A stretch of 64,000 bases of DNA. It comes from Trichoplax sp. H2. Taxonomy: Eukaryota > Placozoa > Uniplacotomia > Trichoplacea. The translations under genes and the position numbers were made by a program. The DNA lies in contig NOWV01000073.1 in assembly GCA_003344405.1 (NCBI GenBank), positions 1 to 64,000 on the forward strand. The letters are read 5' to 3'. The notes under the pieces were generated by a model that did no database searches, was not told the origin of the DNA, and saw only the letters and a program-made list of their open reading frames with translations. Below, in pieces: positions 44,901-58,094 of the stretch (positions are counted from its first letter, which is position 1; every line of letters begins with the position of its first letter).

Positions 44901-46002
44901 TAGATCTTGTTTTCCTTGGAGAATCATCTCAGAGAACCTTCAGAAAACAAATGATATTTACCTAATATTTACTTTGCAGGCTAAATGATGGATTTCTGCT
45001 AAGATTATTCAACTAAAAATATCATTTTAATGTCTCCCTTCCTATATCATTACCTCGAATTTGAATTTTTAACCTATCTTAGGGCATCAGCGTAATACTG
45101 CTTCAGATTCAGTTCGCAAATTAGATATTAAAAGGGCATAAAAACTAGGACAAAAAATATTCTAATCAACATTTGCTAGCTTTACCTTGGCAAACTACGC
45201 TGCGTAGACTATCGTGTAAAAAGCTAGCAGCAAAGAAATTACTTTATCAACGATCATGCAGTTCTTAAACAGTGCGAGGCAAAGAAATTTACATTTATAG
45301 ATGTTATGTTATTCCACAAATAGTAGTATTAATGACTAGGCTAAAATACTATAGATAAACTGCACTTTGATTTCGGTATGAAGTAGGAATGAACTAAATT
45401 TTAGCTCGGGTAGCTAAAAATAATGTACACATTTACGATTGAAGACTTTTATAAGCAGTATTTACTTATTTTACTTGTCCCTGGTAGAATGGTAAATGGT
45501 AAGATCATTCTGAAAGAATTTGGAAAAGTCTGGTTTATGTCTTGTATAAAGATTACCAAATCGTTCTGCAAGAAGTATCAATTAGGGTGTTATTAATGTA
45601 ACTGGTTTATTCTTAGAATAAGCGAAATACCAAGATACATTAATAAATATCATATCAATGATATGTTAACATATAGGGCAAAGGCTAATAAACTTATTGT
45701 GAAAATTCGACAGTATCATTAATTCTGAACGAAATTTTAAATTCAATTCCAAATTTTATGCACAGATACTGTATTGTTCGTTAAGATTGCAAAGTTTGAA
45801 TGCATAACTCAATACTTATACCGTAGTGAATTTAAAGTTAATAGAAAGGTATTACAACAAATTTTAGCGAGGATAGATAATTGCTTATCTTTGAAGTAAT
45901 AACGGTAATTGCCATCTAGCGATGGATTATTCTATGTTTACAAATTAAAATAGAAATACTTATAATGTTTACGGTAATATATTATAAGTTGGAGTTTCCA
46001 AT
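41936..46002. other. Gene-free stretch with two small hairpins
   Basis: No gene supported. Perfect inverted repeats occur at 43256-43275 (CTCAGATAA / TTATCTGAG, 2-nt centre) and 44119-44143 (GATAGCAAATTT, 1-nt centre, reverse complement). Confidence 0.5.
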
Positions 46003-47037
46003 TTATGCCAATATGGCATCGGAAGCGTTGCAGTAATACTGATGTAGATACTTTAATTTCTTACGAAGTGATCTATTGGTAATAATATAAGCCAATGGAT
46101 TAAGTGCAGTGGTAATTAAACATATTAAGTGTATTAAATTAACTTGATTAATCGATACTCTGAATAACACGTTCGATTTATACTCACAATGTACCAGTAA
46201 TACCATAGCTAATGGTATTAAACACACAAGATGCGCTATAGTAATAAAAAGTGTTATAGCAATGGATTTACGGATATTTATAGCATGTTTAGGAAATGCT
46301 TTTACTTTAGTATTGTATTTACCTTTAATAAGGGCAATTATGAAAATGATGCTATAGCAAATTAAGACAGTACATATAGTTAAGAATAATAAGGCTATTA
46401 ATATCATAAGATACAAACGATAGGTTGTATGAAATAATTCGATTTTTTCAGTTTCTGATTCGATAGGTTCTGTCGAATGCGATCGTTGTTGTGGAATGCG
46501 ATCTAGCATAATTAAGAAAAAGATCAACGGAACTACGGCAATAATTAGAGCTGAGCACCATGTTAAAATTAATAGGTTGACCAATTTTTTTCTTGTCACC
46601 ATACCAGTATAATTATACGGAGAGGCAATGGCAAAGCATCGATCAATATTGACGGCCATCATCATGATTAAAGATATCCCGAATATAAACAGCAAGAAGG
46701 AATTTAAAATTTGATATAAGACCAAAGTCGTCATCGAGTATTGCATTACATTAACGATGATGTGGAAAGGTATTACAACCAATGCCATTAATAAATTGGC
46801 TGATGCTAAGTTCGCTAAGAAAATATTGTTGGTACTTCTTAATTCAGGCCATCGATAAATCACGGATAAATACGTGACATTGCCTAGAGTGCTAAGGACC
46901 ACTATAGCTGCATAAACGATATTTAAATAAATGGAATTGGATAGACCCATCTGCATTCCATATGTACCTTTTGTTGCGTTGGATCCAAGCACAGACAAGA
47001 TTGAAGATGAATCTACGGAAAGTATGGATTCCATCAT
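46003..47037 (-). CDS. Rhodopsin-class (class A) G-protein-coupled receptor
   Basis: Intronless receptor of 344 aa with seven hydrophobic segments. Landmarks: LGN with N53 in TM1; LASAN in TM2, where N81 replaces the usual aspartate; D132-R133-C134 at the end of TM3 (a DRY variant); W160 in TM4; P275 in TM6, in CLIP instead of CWLP; N313-P-L-A-Y317 in TM7; then a basic helix 8 (RSLRKKLKYL). A possible N-glycosylation site is N20. There is no cysteine at the top of TM3 or in the second extracellular loop, so the near-universal disulphide is missing. The ligand cannot be predicted; it looks like a lineage-specific receptor. Two ATGs are adjacent (47037 and 47034); I used the first. A TATA box at 47088-47095 suits a short 5' leader. 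Confidence 0.9.
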   Translation of the reverse strand: MMESILSVDSSSILSVLGSNATKGTYGMQMGLSNSIYLNIVYAAIVVLSTLGNVTYLSVIYRWPELRSTNNIFLANLASANLLMALVVIPFHIIVNVMQYSMTTLVLYQILNSFLLFIFGISLIMMMAVNIDRCFAIASPYNYTGMVTRKKLVNLLILTWCSALIIAVVPLIFFLIMLDRIPQQRSHSTEPIESETEKIELFHTTYRLYLMILIALLFLTICTVLICYSIIFIIALIKGKYNTKVKAFPKHAINIRKSIAITLFITIAHLVCLIPLAMVLLVHCEYKSNVLFRVSINQVNLIHLICLITTALNPLAYIITNRSLRKKLKYLHQYYCNASDAILA

Positions 47038-47087
47038 GACTGATATACCAACTAAAGGGAAATAGAAAGAGGTTTAATGCTATCCGC

Positions 47088-47095
47088 TATATATA
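47088..47095 (-). promoter_or_regulatory. TATA box of the GPCR gene
   Basis: TATATATA about 50 nt upstream of the GPCR start codon; transcription would begin near 47060. The site is symmetric, so its orientation is inferred from the gene. Confidence 0.45.
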
Positions 47096-48930
47096 CCTTT
47101 GGCTATGGGTGGATCAGAGGAAGTGCGGAAACAAAAAGTGATTATTAGAATAAATGCATCAACAAAGTTCATACTTGACAGTTTATGTTATCAACAACCT
47201 TTTCAAAATAATTGATTATTCAATTAAATAATTAATTCAACCCGACAATATCTTCAGTATATCTAGTTACAGCCTGTGTTATTATTCATTTGTTTACCTA
47301 AACTTATATTGCTATCCAGGATAAGATCGACTATCATTCAGTGTAAAATAATTAGCGGAAAATAAAATCCTTTTTAAACAATAAATTCTTTTATGAAAAA
47401 AAGAAAAAATAGAAAGAGATGATGCTGACCATTGTCGCTGAATGAGTCTTGATTTTTGTCTTGATTATCGTAGTAGAAATTAAAAATTAAAGATTACCAT
47501 TAATCACTAAATATCTTTTTTCTATTGGGATATTAGTTTGATGACAATATAAACTCATTTTAAAAGAGTATACTATCGCATTTATTTATACTCTACGATA
47601 CTTTCTTCATTATTGGCTCAATGATGACAATAAATTATACTCATGTATGATAAACTCTAATATAGCTTACGTTACTAACTTGACTGCTAGGGCATAAGTA
47701 CTTTCAATTGGTAAAGGGTAAACCGGATCAGAGCCATAAAACGGATTAGATATTTAGTTGTACCCTAGATACATCGGCAACTTCCACTGTCACAACTTGC
47801 ACTCTATATTTCTGAACAAGGTTTCCTTCCTTGTCAGTTCAACGCCTAGACGACTGCTAGAATGGTATATCCTTCTTTAAGGTACCGATACGTAAGTAGA
47901 TATAGTAATATACTGTATGATTAAACAATAACTCAGCAGTAAACATCAATGCGAAACACTTGATTAATTGCTCTAAACTACAGTTTCATTTAAAAAATTA
48001 TTAAATAATAACGGCGACTTACAGGTCGCAAAATTGACTGTTTTTATTAGAATAACAAACAAAACGGTAACTCAGTAGCTACTAGGAAGTCCTTAATTAA
48101 TTAATCATAAAGAAAAAATTTATTCATTCAGCTATTATTAAGCAATGAAATGGCGCTCTCAATTCCTCTTAGAAATGATTCAATAATCTTGAATTGATTG
48201 TTTTCATAACTGATGCCTTATATACAACTAGTCTAATTGTTTACTTTGCCAAATTAATTTATCCTTCCATTAGCCAATCCTGTCTCATTATTGTCGTATC
48301 TATTGCATAGACAAATGTAATACAGTAGTAAAGCCTACGAGTATTCCCAATAGTTAATTCATTCATCAATTCAGCCTCTTTTCAGACGGCAGGGGACATA
48401 AAATCCCTATTCTAATAAAATATAAATGAAAACTAGCCTAATATCTTTACAACCGTTTTCCATATACTCGAAATCACATTTATGATATGATATCATGTAA
48501 TTTTGGAAAACTGCTGAACATATATCTTAATGTTGGAAGCGCATCAAGTAGTTTCAATATCTTTTAATCATTCTAATAGTATGTATAACCTTAAAGCCGC
48601 ATCTGCTAGATTAATATTTTTAATCTTTTAGCTACTATACTTCATGAGACTATGCTTCGGAATTGTTAAATCTAGGAATTAATTTTATAGTACACAAATT
48701 TTTTTGTCCTTTTGTTGCAATCTTAAGCTGCGATGTTCGCATAGAATACAAGAATGGCACCGGTAATCAACTCTGCTTGTATTATAAACATTGTTCATCG
48801 TCCAGGGCTATGATAATGTCAGTGTTAATAGCACCTTCAAATGTCAAAAAAAATTAATAAATAATCTTTCTTTTAAATATAATACCGTCCGCAATTAAGA
48901 TTAATGTTGTTTTTGAAACTATCATTCTCT
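47096..48930. other. Gene-free stretch
   Basis: No gene supported. A frame at 48663-48857 (+) starts at TTG, has a few cysteines and ends soon after; no family was recognised. Confidence 0.45.
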
Positions 48931-49620
48931 AAAGATTTTATTAATTATTGAATAATTACTTGTAGATGTTGCGATGATTATTAATATTGCACTTATCCTT
49001 TAGTGTTTAAGCATTGAATATTATTATGCATTTCGCTGTATCATAACGATACAGTTGATTTGGATTCTGCTCAATTGCAATGTGATCAATTATCAGAAAT
49101 AGTTTCTTAAGGAAACAAAAGATGAATCGCTAACAGAATGACCTCCTATAGTATCGAAATTGATTATTCTTTAGGATTGCAATTAACTTTTTTCCATCTT
49201 TCCAGAAGACAATAATTGAAAGAAGAAAACAATTAATCATGCTTTCTCACCGCTTTCGCTATTTTAATAGCTATCATTATTCTGTTATTATCAGTAAATT
49301 CAACTCATGCTTTAGGAAGTATTGGATAATATTGCTTATTTTGCTAAGTCATACTTGATGGAATACGATAAGATTCTGTCAAATTGCAACGTGATGATAC
49401 GTTACACGATATAGTTCCATAAGCAAGGATAAATTGTTAACAGAATTGCTTTCCACAGTATGGAAATTGAATATTGCGAAGAAATTTAATTTAATTTTTC
49501 CTTCATTTTTACAGTAAACAATAAGTAGAAGAAGGAAATAATCAGTCACGTTTTCTTACCACGCTTCACATTATAATATTTATCATTATTTTAGATCTCA
49601 TTTATAATCCGTATTTTATC
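48930..49620. repeat. Two-copy tandem duplication, period about 309 bp
   Basis: Corresponding blocks are GATTCTGCTCAATTGCAATG (49063) and GATTCTGTCAAATTGCAACG (49372). Each is followed by an ATAGTT-C-TAAG block, a GCTAACAGAAT / GTTAACAGAAT block, GTAT-GAAATTGA and an AACAATAA-T-GAA-GAAG block. The copies are well diverged. Confidence 0.7.
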
Positions 49621-52055
49621 AAGTTGATGTGATAGATTCTCTTCATTAAACATAAAGAACATCTGAACGAAGAAATTAGATTAATGTCTTACTCAATGTT
49701 CTCTCATTAGTTTCATGGATATTTGACGCTCTTTCAATTAAGGGAAATCTACTTTAAATATAAAGCACATACTCACATTACTTATTGTTTATTGATAGCT
49801 AACCCAACCCATTCAAAATATAGAGCGAATAATGTATCTGTCCAATTAATGTTATACTCAATATAAAATCATTTTTATCATGTCAACAAAGTTGATGATT
49901 TAAACGAATTAAGCAGGTTGCAATTTAGACTATCTATTACTTCATCTTAATTAACGATGATTATATAATAGTACAATTAATTATATGAGCCGCACAATAA
50001 CACCAGTATCAAATTAAACATCAATAAATGTGTGTAGCCCCTGATTTAATTTTATCCTATTCGTAATTTTATTCATACGGTTTAAAAACTATCGTATTCA
50101 GGTAGAACCTTCTCTAATAAGACAGAAACATACAAATCATTTCCGAAGGAAAGAGAGCAATAGTCATACCGTAGAAATATTGCAAAAGGGATCATTATTA
50201 AATTATTATCTTCGTTCAATTCTCCAATTTAGAGGCAGATATCGAAAGAATCTTGAAAAGATCAGGATTATGTTTCCTTAAAAATCAGTAGCATCAAACA
50301 AGATAAATAAATAGGATATAATATATTCTTTCATCTTTAAGGAGATAGGAATACTGATAAATTTATTTTATACCCTGGGGAATAGACATGCAAAGAAGAT
50401 GTACTATGGATTTTCTGTACTGTACATTTTTAATAACCATTTTATAATGACATAGTTGTAGCTAATATCCAAATAACATTTATAACGTCCATTTTCCGAA
50501 CCGTAATTGTTAGCGCCTTTGCGTCTAAATGCCTTCAGGACGCGAATTTTCGTCTTACTTTCCATGTTTGACGTCAGAAAGAACAAATGCAAATTGTCAC
50601 TTGATTACAAATAATATCTTTTTCCAGAGCGTACTGGCAAATTCTTTGCCCTATTTCAAGGACACCCTCACTTAGGATTATTCTGTTTAATTTCCGTGAA
50701 CATAATGTGGGCGCTTCCATCATGAGGCAATTTGGATGGAGGAAGATTTTCACATTTCCTCTTTTCCTAACGCTTAAAATTTAGGAAATAATTTTATCAT
50801 TTCACATTTATGCATCTATCAACAATAGCTTATCCTCTACTCTCTAGTACAATATTTTATGACAGTTCCAAATCTTCGTTTGTCGGTCCCATCTAGCAGA
50901 AAAATGAGTAAGACGAAGTTTGCTTGCTATCAAATCAAATGAAATATTTGAATTTGAAACAAATTCAGCTAGTGCGAATGAATAAATCTGTTTTAATCAC
51001 TATTTGATACTAGTTACACGTAGATTTTGTCATTTCTAGTATTATGAAATTATGTAGGATACCAAGTATTGTAGAATTTCAATATTTTAATTTTAAATGC
51101 AATACTCACTTATCAAATGATTGATTTATTATATTATGTTTATGTCTAAATCAAGAAGACAGATCAATAGATCAATTTACGCCGGTTTTGCCGGTTATCA
51201 TATCATCAGGCTGCTTTAAATTATTTCTTTAAATGGAAAAAAACTTCATATATACAAAAATTAAGCTGCTAAATTGTCCTAGTAGTCCTTATTCTATCAG
51301 GATTATTCACTTTCATTATAGCTAGAGCCATATATAAGCCTGAAAGACGGCTAAAAATTGAATCGAAGTATGATCTATTCCTTGGAAATATCATAAGAAT
51401 CGTGTCGAAAATTTGAAACCTCCATAATTTACGCCCTCTCCACACTCTAAGAATTGGTTGGATAAAATTAGGTGTTATAAATATCAGGTAATTACATAAA
51501 TATTGTAGGGTAGCTTAACTTGGGTACTATGAGAACTTTATATCAGTTCTTACCCTTTATTTAGCCAGAGTCCATTTTCAATCATTTTCATCCGGTCTGT
51601 TTCGATCGATTCGCCATAGGAATACTGGCAGAATGGCCAAATAAAAACCATTAACTTCTATCATATCCATAATAGGATTCTATTCTATGTCAAAGGTTGG
51701 TTAAAATATTATTCCACTATTATTTTAACGTATTCTGACGATATTGTTACAGTATAAATGTTGAAGCCACTCCAAATTCGTTACTCGAAAGGAATAGTAT
51801 GGACACCTATACACAGGATATGACATAAAATTAAAAATAGGCAGGCCAACCCGATCTAATATGGAAAGTTATTTTTGGGAATTGAGAATGGTTGTTAAGT
51901 ATAGATCTTATCTGTCTTGTATGGATTCTTTTTTTATTTAGTATTTGTCTATGCTGAAGCTTATTTAATTCCTGCACATAGGAACAAGTCCTCATAGCAT
52001 AAGTTCGATTTGAGAGTACTTTCATCTCGTTTTCACCATCCACGAAATATTAAAG
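49621..52055. other. Gene-free stretch upstream of the LRR gene
   Basis: No gene supported. A 53-codon ATG frame at about 50404-50565 (-) has no known motif. The promoter of the LRR gene must lie at the right end, but no TATA box was assigned. Confidence 0.45.
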
Positions 52056-54324
52056 ATGCGTTCATGTTATAGTATAGCCATCGTTGTAGCTCTATTTTTT
52101 GCTCATGGATATGGTCTTTATTCTTTAGCGAACAATAAAAATTCCGAAGCCATCACCATCCGAGGAAATGGTAAAAGAGGATCGAAAAGCACTCATTACT
52201 TGTCATTTCACAATTTTACAAATGTTGATAAACTTGCCGACACTCTAGCTCAGCACGTTAATATAACCCATTTGACATTGGAAGACGGGCAACTGGGTCA
52301 TCTTGGAGATCAAAACTGGCCAATTTTACCATTTCTAACTACGCTAGATATCAGTCGTGTCCGATTTGAGGAAATTAACATAAAATGGCTATCTCAACTG
52401 CCTTCACTAACAGCTTTAACCGTCACCAATTGTCGACTCCAGCGCATTCCCAGTAGCCAATATCAAATCTTGCCAAGATTGAAATTTCTCAATTTGTCCC
52501 ATAATCAAATCAAAAGGATTTTATGTCATGATTTACGATCCTATCCCGGTTTGCTGCAGTTAAATTTAGATTTTAACACAATATTCGATATTGGTAGCGA
52601 CAACTGCTCTCGTAGTCTATTCCCTTCAGCATTGCGAAGGTTATCCTTAGCGGAAAACTCCTTTCAAGAGATTTCTATTTATGCCTTTGATGGTCTACAT
52701 CAACTAGTTAGTTTAGATATTAGTTCTAATAAATTACAAACCTTCCGTCAAGGTACCTTTGAATCACTACCGGCTTTAAAATGGCTCAATTTCGCAAATC
52801 AGAAGATCAAGAATAACCAAGCTTTTCATTACAATCCCAAAATATTCAAACCCTTTAATAGAAATACAGATTTGAATGTTACTATTCATCACATAGCCCA
52901 ATGTAATTACTGTGACTTATTACTACAACTACAAAATTGGCTAATTGGTGTTCATCACCAGTACCAAATTTTAAACTACAGAAAAATTCAATGCCACTCT
53001 AGCAGTATTATTTATCCTAATCGATTAATTGTCTCTCTAGATGATCTAAATCGCACTTGTTCAACTGATGATAATAATACTCCAAGCGTAAATAACAGAG
53101 GCGAAAATTGCTGGTCATTAATTTTCTTTTTCGTGGGTATCATTTTCATAGCCATGGTAATTATTATTTGCGTTCTGGTTTATGATCGATTTCTTAGACA
53201 AAGATCCTTGCGTAAATGTTCGAATAGTAGTTGTAGCTCAAATTTTGCTGCCCGGACTTCGTCTCAAGATGCAACCAATAGCAATACACCGTCGTTAACT
53301 AATTCAAGTGAAAATTTAAGAAGATGTCAATCGCTAAACACTGATGGCTATATGGACGCAGCATCATCGGTAAATTCATGCCATATTAATGAAACCATAG
53401 ATCTTCGTAATATGCCAAAAAAATTTCACTTGAGCGACGATATCCATTCTAAACTACAAGCACTTGGCGTGAATAATCCACAGATGGTCATTAATGAACT
53501 ATTTAAATTAAGACAGCAAGATTCTGAAATGTTTATAAATGAACAAACACAATCCATGAATAATAAAACATATAAGAAATCAAATCAACATAATGGAAGT
53601 AATATAAATTTGAAGGATGATGATGAGAGTGATTTAAGTAATGTTGATATGGAAACCAAAGATCCGGATGCAGTTGTGGAGCCACACGATAAAAGAGGAA
53701 GTCTACCATATGACTGCCTACACCGGATGGTGATCGAGCAAGATCGTGATTCAGATTGCGAGAATAATTTGCAAGGTAATAGTAAAATAGAGACGCCAAT
53801 AAATACCTTAAAAATAGCTAATTTATGCATGATATTAATCAATAAATTAAGATAGTATCTAAGACTGCGTTTATAGATATTGACAGTGGGATGAAAAATG
53901 ATTTGAAATGTTACTAATAATCCTATAGGTGAAACTAACACTATGAGTAACCAACTAGCAGTAATGAATACAGAGAGTAATCAAAAAGAGTTGGCAGAAA
54001 AGGGAGAAAGTGATAATAATACAACATTGCTTAAGATATCGCCAGTAGAAATGGAAGATACAGAAGGATGTCCTTCTCTTAAATTTACAACAGTCTCGAA
54101 AGAGCAAGCTTATGGACAAGTTAGTAATTTTTTATATGTATAATAATAAAATATCATATCATGATAGTTCTAGGTATAGTAGAAAGTAAAGTGTTCTGTT
54201 TATTGATTAATTATATGTTGTTAAAGTTGAATGATAATTGACTTCAAAGACTATTTATTGCCTTAATTATGGTGCTTTTCAGGTCGAAAATACAGTTCAG
54301 AAGATTCCAGTAATGAAAGTCTAG
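52056..54324 (+). CDS. Leucine-rich-repeat single-pass membrane protein, three exons
   Basis: Probable cell-surface adhesion or recognition protein. Exons: 52056-53775, 53929-54119, 54283-54324, phases 1 and 0, giving 650 aa. The first ATG opens a signal peptide (about 1-20). LRRs run from about 92 to 255, including RLKFLNLSHNQIKRI, ALRRLSLAENSFQEI and QLVSLDISSNKLQTF. An LRR C-terminal cap follows with cysteines 283, 286, 313 and 335, then a membrane helix (about 353-375) and a long Ser/Asn/acid-rich cytoplasmic tail without a TIR, kinase or Ig domain. The spliced C-terminus is VMKV, a possible class II PDZ ligand. If intron 1 (53776-53928, GTAATAG...CTATAG) is retained, the frame stops at 53855 and the protein is 599 aa. 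The second-exon frame continues exactly in phase, so I prefer the spliced model. No specific orthologue was recognised. Confidence 0.88.
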
Positions 54325-55660
54325 GCTAGAATTATAATTTAAACTTCCCTGACTCTAGTTGTAAGTTTATTGCGTTTTATTTTATTTCTATGATTGAAAT
54401 GAAGTTTATATAAGATGTTACAAAGTTAAACATTAAACATTAAATACGAATTCTACCCCTGCTTTAATTGGCAATTGACGATCTTATGACTGCCATTTTT
54501 CTAGGTTCAACAGCCTATCATCTATGTGAAAATGCAAGCTGCCATTACTTTGATTAGCTCATGAAAAGTCATACAAATGCAACTCTCTACTTGATTAGAA
54601 AATACCTAATAGTATCGTTAAAATGGGGATAATAATTCATATTGAATATTTCTTCATAGGAGATAATCATTTTTGACAATCTATATTTGAAAGAATAAAT
54701 TTCAATCAACTCAAATCATGAGAATATTTTAATGGATAGATCGAATTGCTGATTTCTTAGTTATGATTTATTACAGTGAGCATCTTACATATTCTGTTAA
54801 TTAAAACCAATTTCAATTGTTTTCTTGTCACTTTTGCGATTGGTACACTTGTAACATTAAATTTTGCTAATATTTGATATTTGATATTTGCTAACTATAG
54901 TGTAATTTAATGATTTGAAAATTGTAAAAGTTTCTTTTTAGTTGCTGTGATACAAACTATGAGCTGTCGAAGGTTTATTTGACTTGATACGTGTAATTAT
55001 TCTCTATAGAATTCCATGGTTTTATTTGGGATTCATATTTTAAAACGCAGTAGGCTACGTTTGTTTAGGGTATAAAAAAAGGTAAAATTATAGAATATAA
55101 TTTATGTAATGATTTAAACTCAAATGTAGAGATTCAACGTCAGATTTTTGTTTCTAGTGATATGAATATAATTTTAATGGACCGGATTATTTCTATGAAA
55201 TTCTATAATTGATTTAACACTTCAAGCCTGAAATAAAGTGCGGTTATCATTATGTTCTCAATCAATATTAGGAAAAACAAATTAAAAGTATTCGTTAGAT
55301 TCCTACGATATAAATTAATAGCGACTAACAATTATTGGCTTAATTCCTACTATTATAGACCGGATTTTATAATAGCTACTTATCGATTATGAAGCGTGAA
55401 CTTTAATATATAAAGTTATGCACATATAGCTAAATAAATTGTTCGTCTAAGTCTGTCATGATCATTTGGTGGCCTAGATTAATTATAAATTTCGAGGATA
55501 CATACGATTACATGAATGAGTGCGCATAGATCATCGTAACCCAAAATTGTAAAGTAGCGATTGGTAGATGATTTTATAACTGACTTTATAGTCTATCAAC
55601 CGTTCGAAATGACACCACATGTACTATTATAGCTATTCCTGTCTATAATTAATGCCTACT
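54325..55660. other. 3' region of the LRR gene and gene-free stretch
   Basis: Probable 3' UTR, with ATTAAA near 54436, then A+T-rich DNA without a supported gene. Confidence 0.45.
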
Positions 55661-55669
55661 TGGTATACC

Positions 55670-55825
55670 ACTCTTTTTGCTTTAATTCCTTGGAAATTAC
55701 TACCCTAAATAATCGACTATATGTACCACATTTTTTGCTTTCATTCCTGAAAATATGGCTCTGAATAATCGACTATGTATAACACTTTTTCAATTTAATT
55801 CCTTGAAAGTATTACCCTAAATTTG
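55670..55825. repeat. Three-copy tandem duplication, period 55-58 bp
   Basis: Copies contain TTTAATTCCTTG (55681), TTTCATTCCTGA (55739-55740) and TTTAATTCCTTG (55794), each followed by an AAAT-A-TACCCTAAATAATCGACTATATG-like block. Confidence 0.75.
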
Positions 55826-55904
55826 ACATTGCCTCGGCTCAAAGCATTATTACTGGTTTACGTGATTGATTGTCACCAGACACATATCTTTTTAATATGT
55901 AGCT

Positions 55905-56240
55905 TGTCGTGAAATATCTATCGCTTTCATCTCATCAACATTACATCATTGCGACTAATTGATATATTTAGCGGTTAAATTTATATTAATATATTATGAT
56001 ACGTATACTTTTTTATCATGTAATTCTGCAAATGAAATATCTATCGCTTTCATTATATCGTATAAATATACGGACTAATCGATATATTCAGGGGTCAAAT
56101 TTATTTTAATATATGGCAATGCATATACTTGTTTATCACGTAATTAGTAAATGAAATATCTGTCGCTTTCATCGTACCAAACTTGCAATACCTTGAATAA
56201 TCGATATATTTAGCCGCCAAACTTATTTTAATGTTGTGCA
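55905..56240. repeat. Three-copy tandem duplication, period 119-123 bp
   Basis: Each copy starts GAAATATCTATCGCTTTCAT, at 55911, 56034 and 56153 (last copy CTGTCG). Each continues with an AAT-GATATATT-AG--G--AAATTTATTTTAAT block and a CATATACTT-TTTATCA-GTAATT block. Confidence 0.85.
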
Positions 56241-58094
56241 TTTTTTTCCAGGAAGTAGCCGAACACCTAGTAAAGGCATATATTAATGACTGGCTGTAGG
56301 TAATTATAGTACCGGCAGTACAGTAATTAATAGCTATTATTCATTAATTTTAAATTTTTTAATTTTTCTTGACATTATTTGCTGTAAAAAAATAATTTTT
56401 ATCATTAATTTACAAAAAAGAAGAATGAATACGTAAACCCATAGAATTTATTAAACTTTATAACTGTTCCATAATATATAAACATTCAATCCGGATGTTG
56501 TAGGCTGGGCTTCTCGGAAGACTAAATGCAGTTTAGGATATATATAACATGAAGGTTATCAGGTATCATAACTTTACTACAGGTTTTGCACTGCTTGACA
56601 CAATCTTGAAATTTTTGAAATTTAAGAATTCCGTTATGAATGATATTGCTAACTAAGAGTAGATGGCATTGCAGTAGCCCAATAAGTACGCAACTACAGG
56701 TTATAGATTTCAATTTTAGAATATTTTCGATAAATTTCTTTTAGCGCCGATAAAAAATAAGTATAGGTTAGGTGTAAAGTACTGCAACTGATATGCGAGG
56801 CTAATTTCAGGAGTCATCGATATTTTAACAAGTATTAATAATCGCTGAAAAAATAAATTGCTAATAAAATAATTACCGCATAAATATTACATTTCATACC
56901 AATAAGTAGTACTGACGTTTTAGAAATTGATCACGATTACGTATGGAGGTAGAGTGATACGCAGAATGATGTAATTAATTTGATGATAGCCGAAACTTTT
57001 CGAAATGGTTGATCATATTTTGCGATAAGATAAATTGTCTCTTAATTGCTAGATCATGAAGCCATCATAATTCACAGATGTACAGAAATGATTTTACTGT
57101 TGGAGTTTACTGCAACTCAAGTATCACCCTAATATCGTCTGATTTTTATCATCTTGAATAATTAATTTGCTTTTACTTAAATTTTACTCCTTTAAAGCCA
57201 AAGTTAACAACAGCAGCTACCGTTTAATGAAATTTATCACAGCCATTGTATAACATTGAATGTGTTAACGAAAGCTAAAATTAGATCGTGATAATCATTA
57301 TAAATAGATTTTACATTTGCGCAAATCCTACTTATGCGGCTTGTTGGTTAGTTACTCACGAAAATCTGCTTCATTAGCAGTAAACAAAACTAAGGTATGG
57401 GAGGAATAATGATAAAAATTATATGTATGATACGGTGTAGCTAATATTATGAACCTTTACGTGATTAATCACTTAGTTAGTGGGGTATTGTAACAATTGT
57501 TAAAATAACTTAAATATTCTAGGCGGTGGACATAATAATTAAACAACTTTAATAGTATAATTTTGATGGTATACACGTGTTCATGTTTATGACATTTTTC
57601 TATATTGATAATAATTAGAATTGATTAAGGACACCTTTCATATGTAATGAAAAGCTAGCTGTATCTTGTATATGGTATAACTAAGTCATCAATGACCAAT
57701 TTTGAGAAATTGATAATAGCTGCGCATTGCATGACCGCGAATTGTAAGCAAGGCGTGCAACAGGAGATTTCCATCAGCTTGGTAAAGTACTGTAGTGGGT
57801 CTATTAGATCAAAGAATGGAAGTAGGAAGTAAAATCATTTTAGCTATACATCTCGAATTCGAGTTTAGTATTTATTCTCATGCATAAACATAAATAATAA
57901 TATAATCAGGTGATTGATTATTGTAAAATTTTATTTCTTTATTACGATAATAGATATGTTCCGCATATGATTACTAATGGAAACATGTGGATGCAGATTG
58001 TAAATTGTAGATTATATTTTAAATATTAAGACGTAACTAGAATTTATAGTCATTTTAAGATAACGATAGCATATCGAATGATTTTTAATAACAT
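56241..58094. other. Gene-free stretch
   Basis: No gene supported. An AATAAA on the minus strand (57935-57930) could end the laminin-EGF gene transcript. One possible exon-like stretch on the + strand near 57715-57780 (cysteine-containing, donor GTAAAG) could not be linked to anything. Confidence 0.4.

Noticed and set aside
48663-48857. A 64-aa cysteine-containing protein
   Set aside because: It starts at TTG, no family is recognisable and no partner exon was found; it is kept only as a weak exon candidate.
53943-54143. An independent 66-aa gene downstream of the LRR gene
   Set aside because: It is in phase with the LRR gene after removal of a 153-bp intron with good splice sites, so it is exon 2 of that gene.
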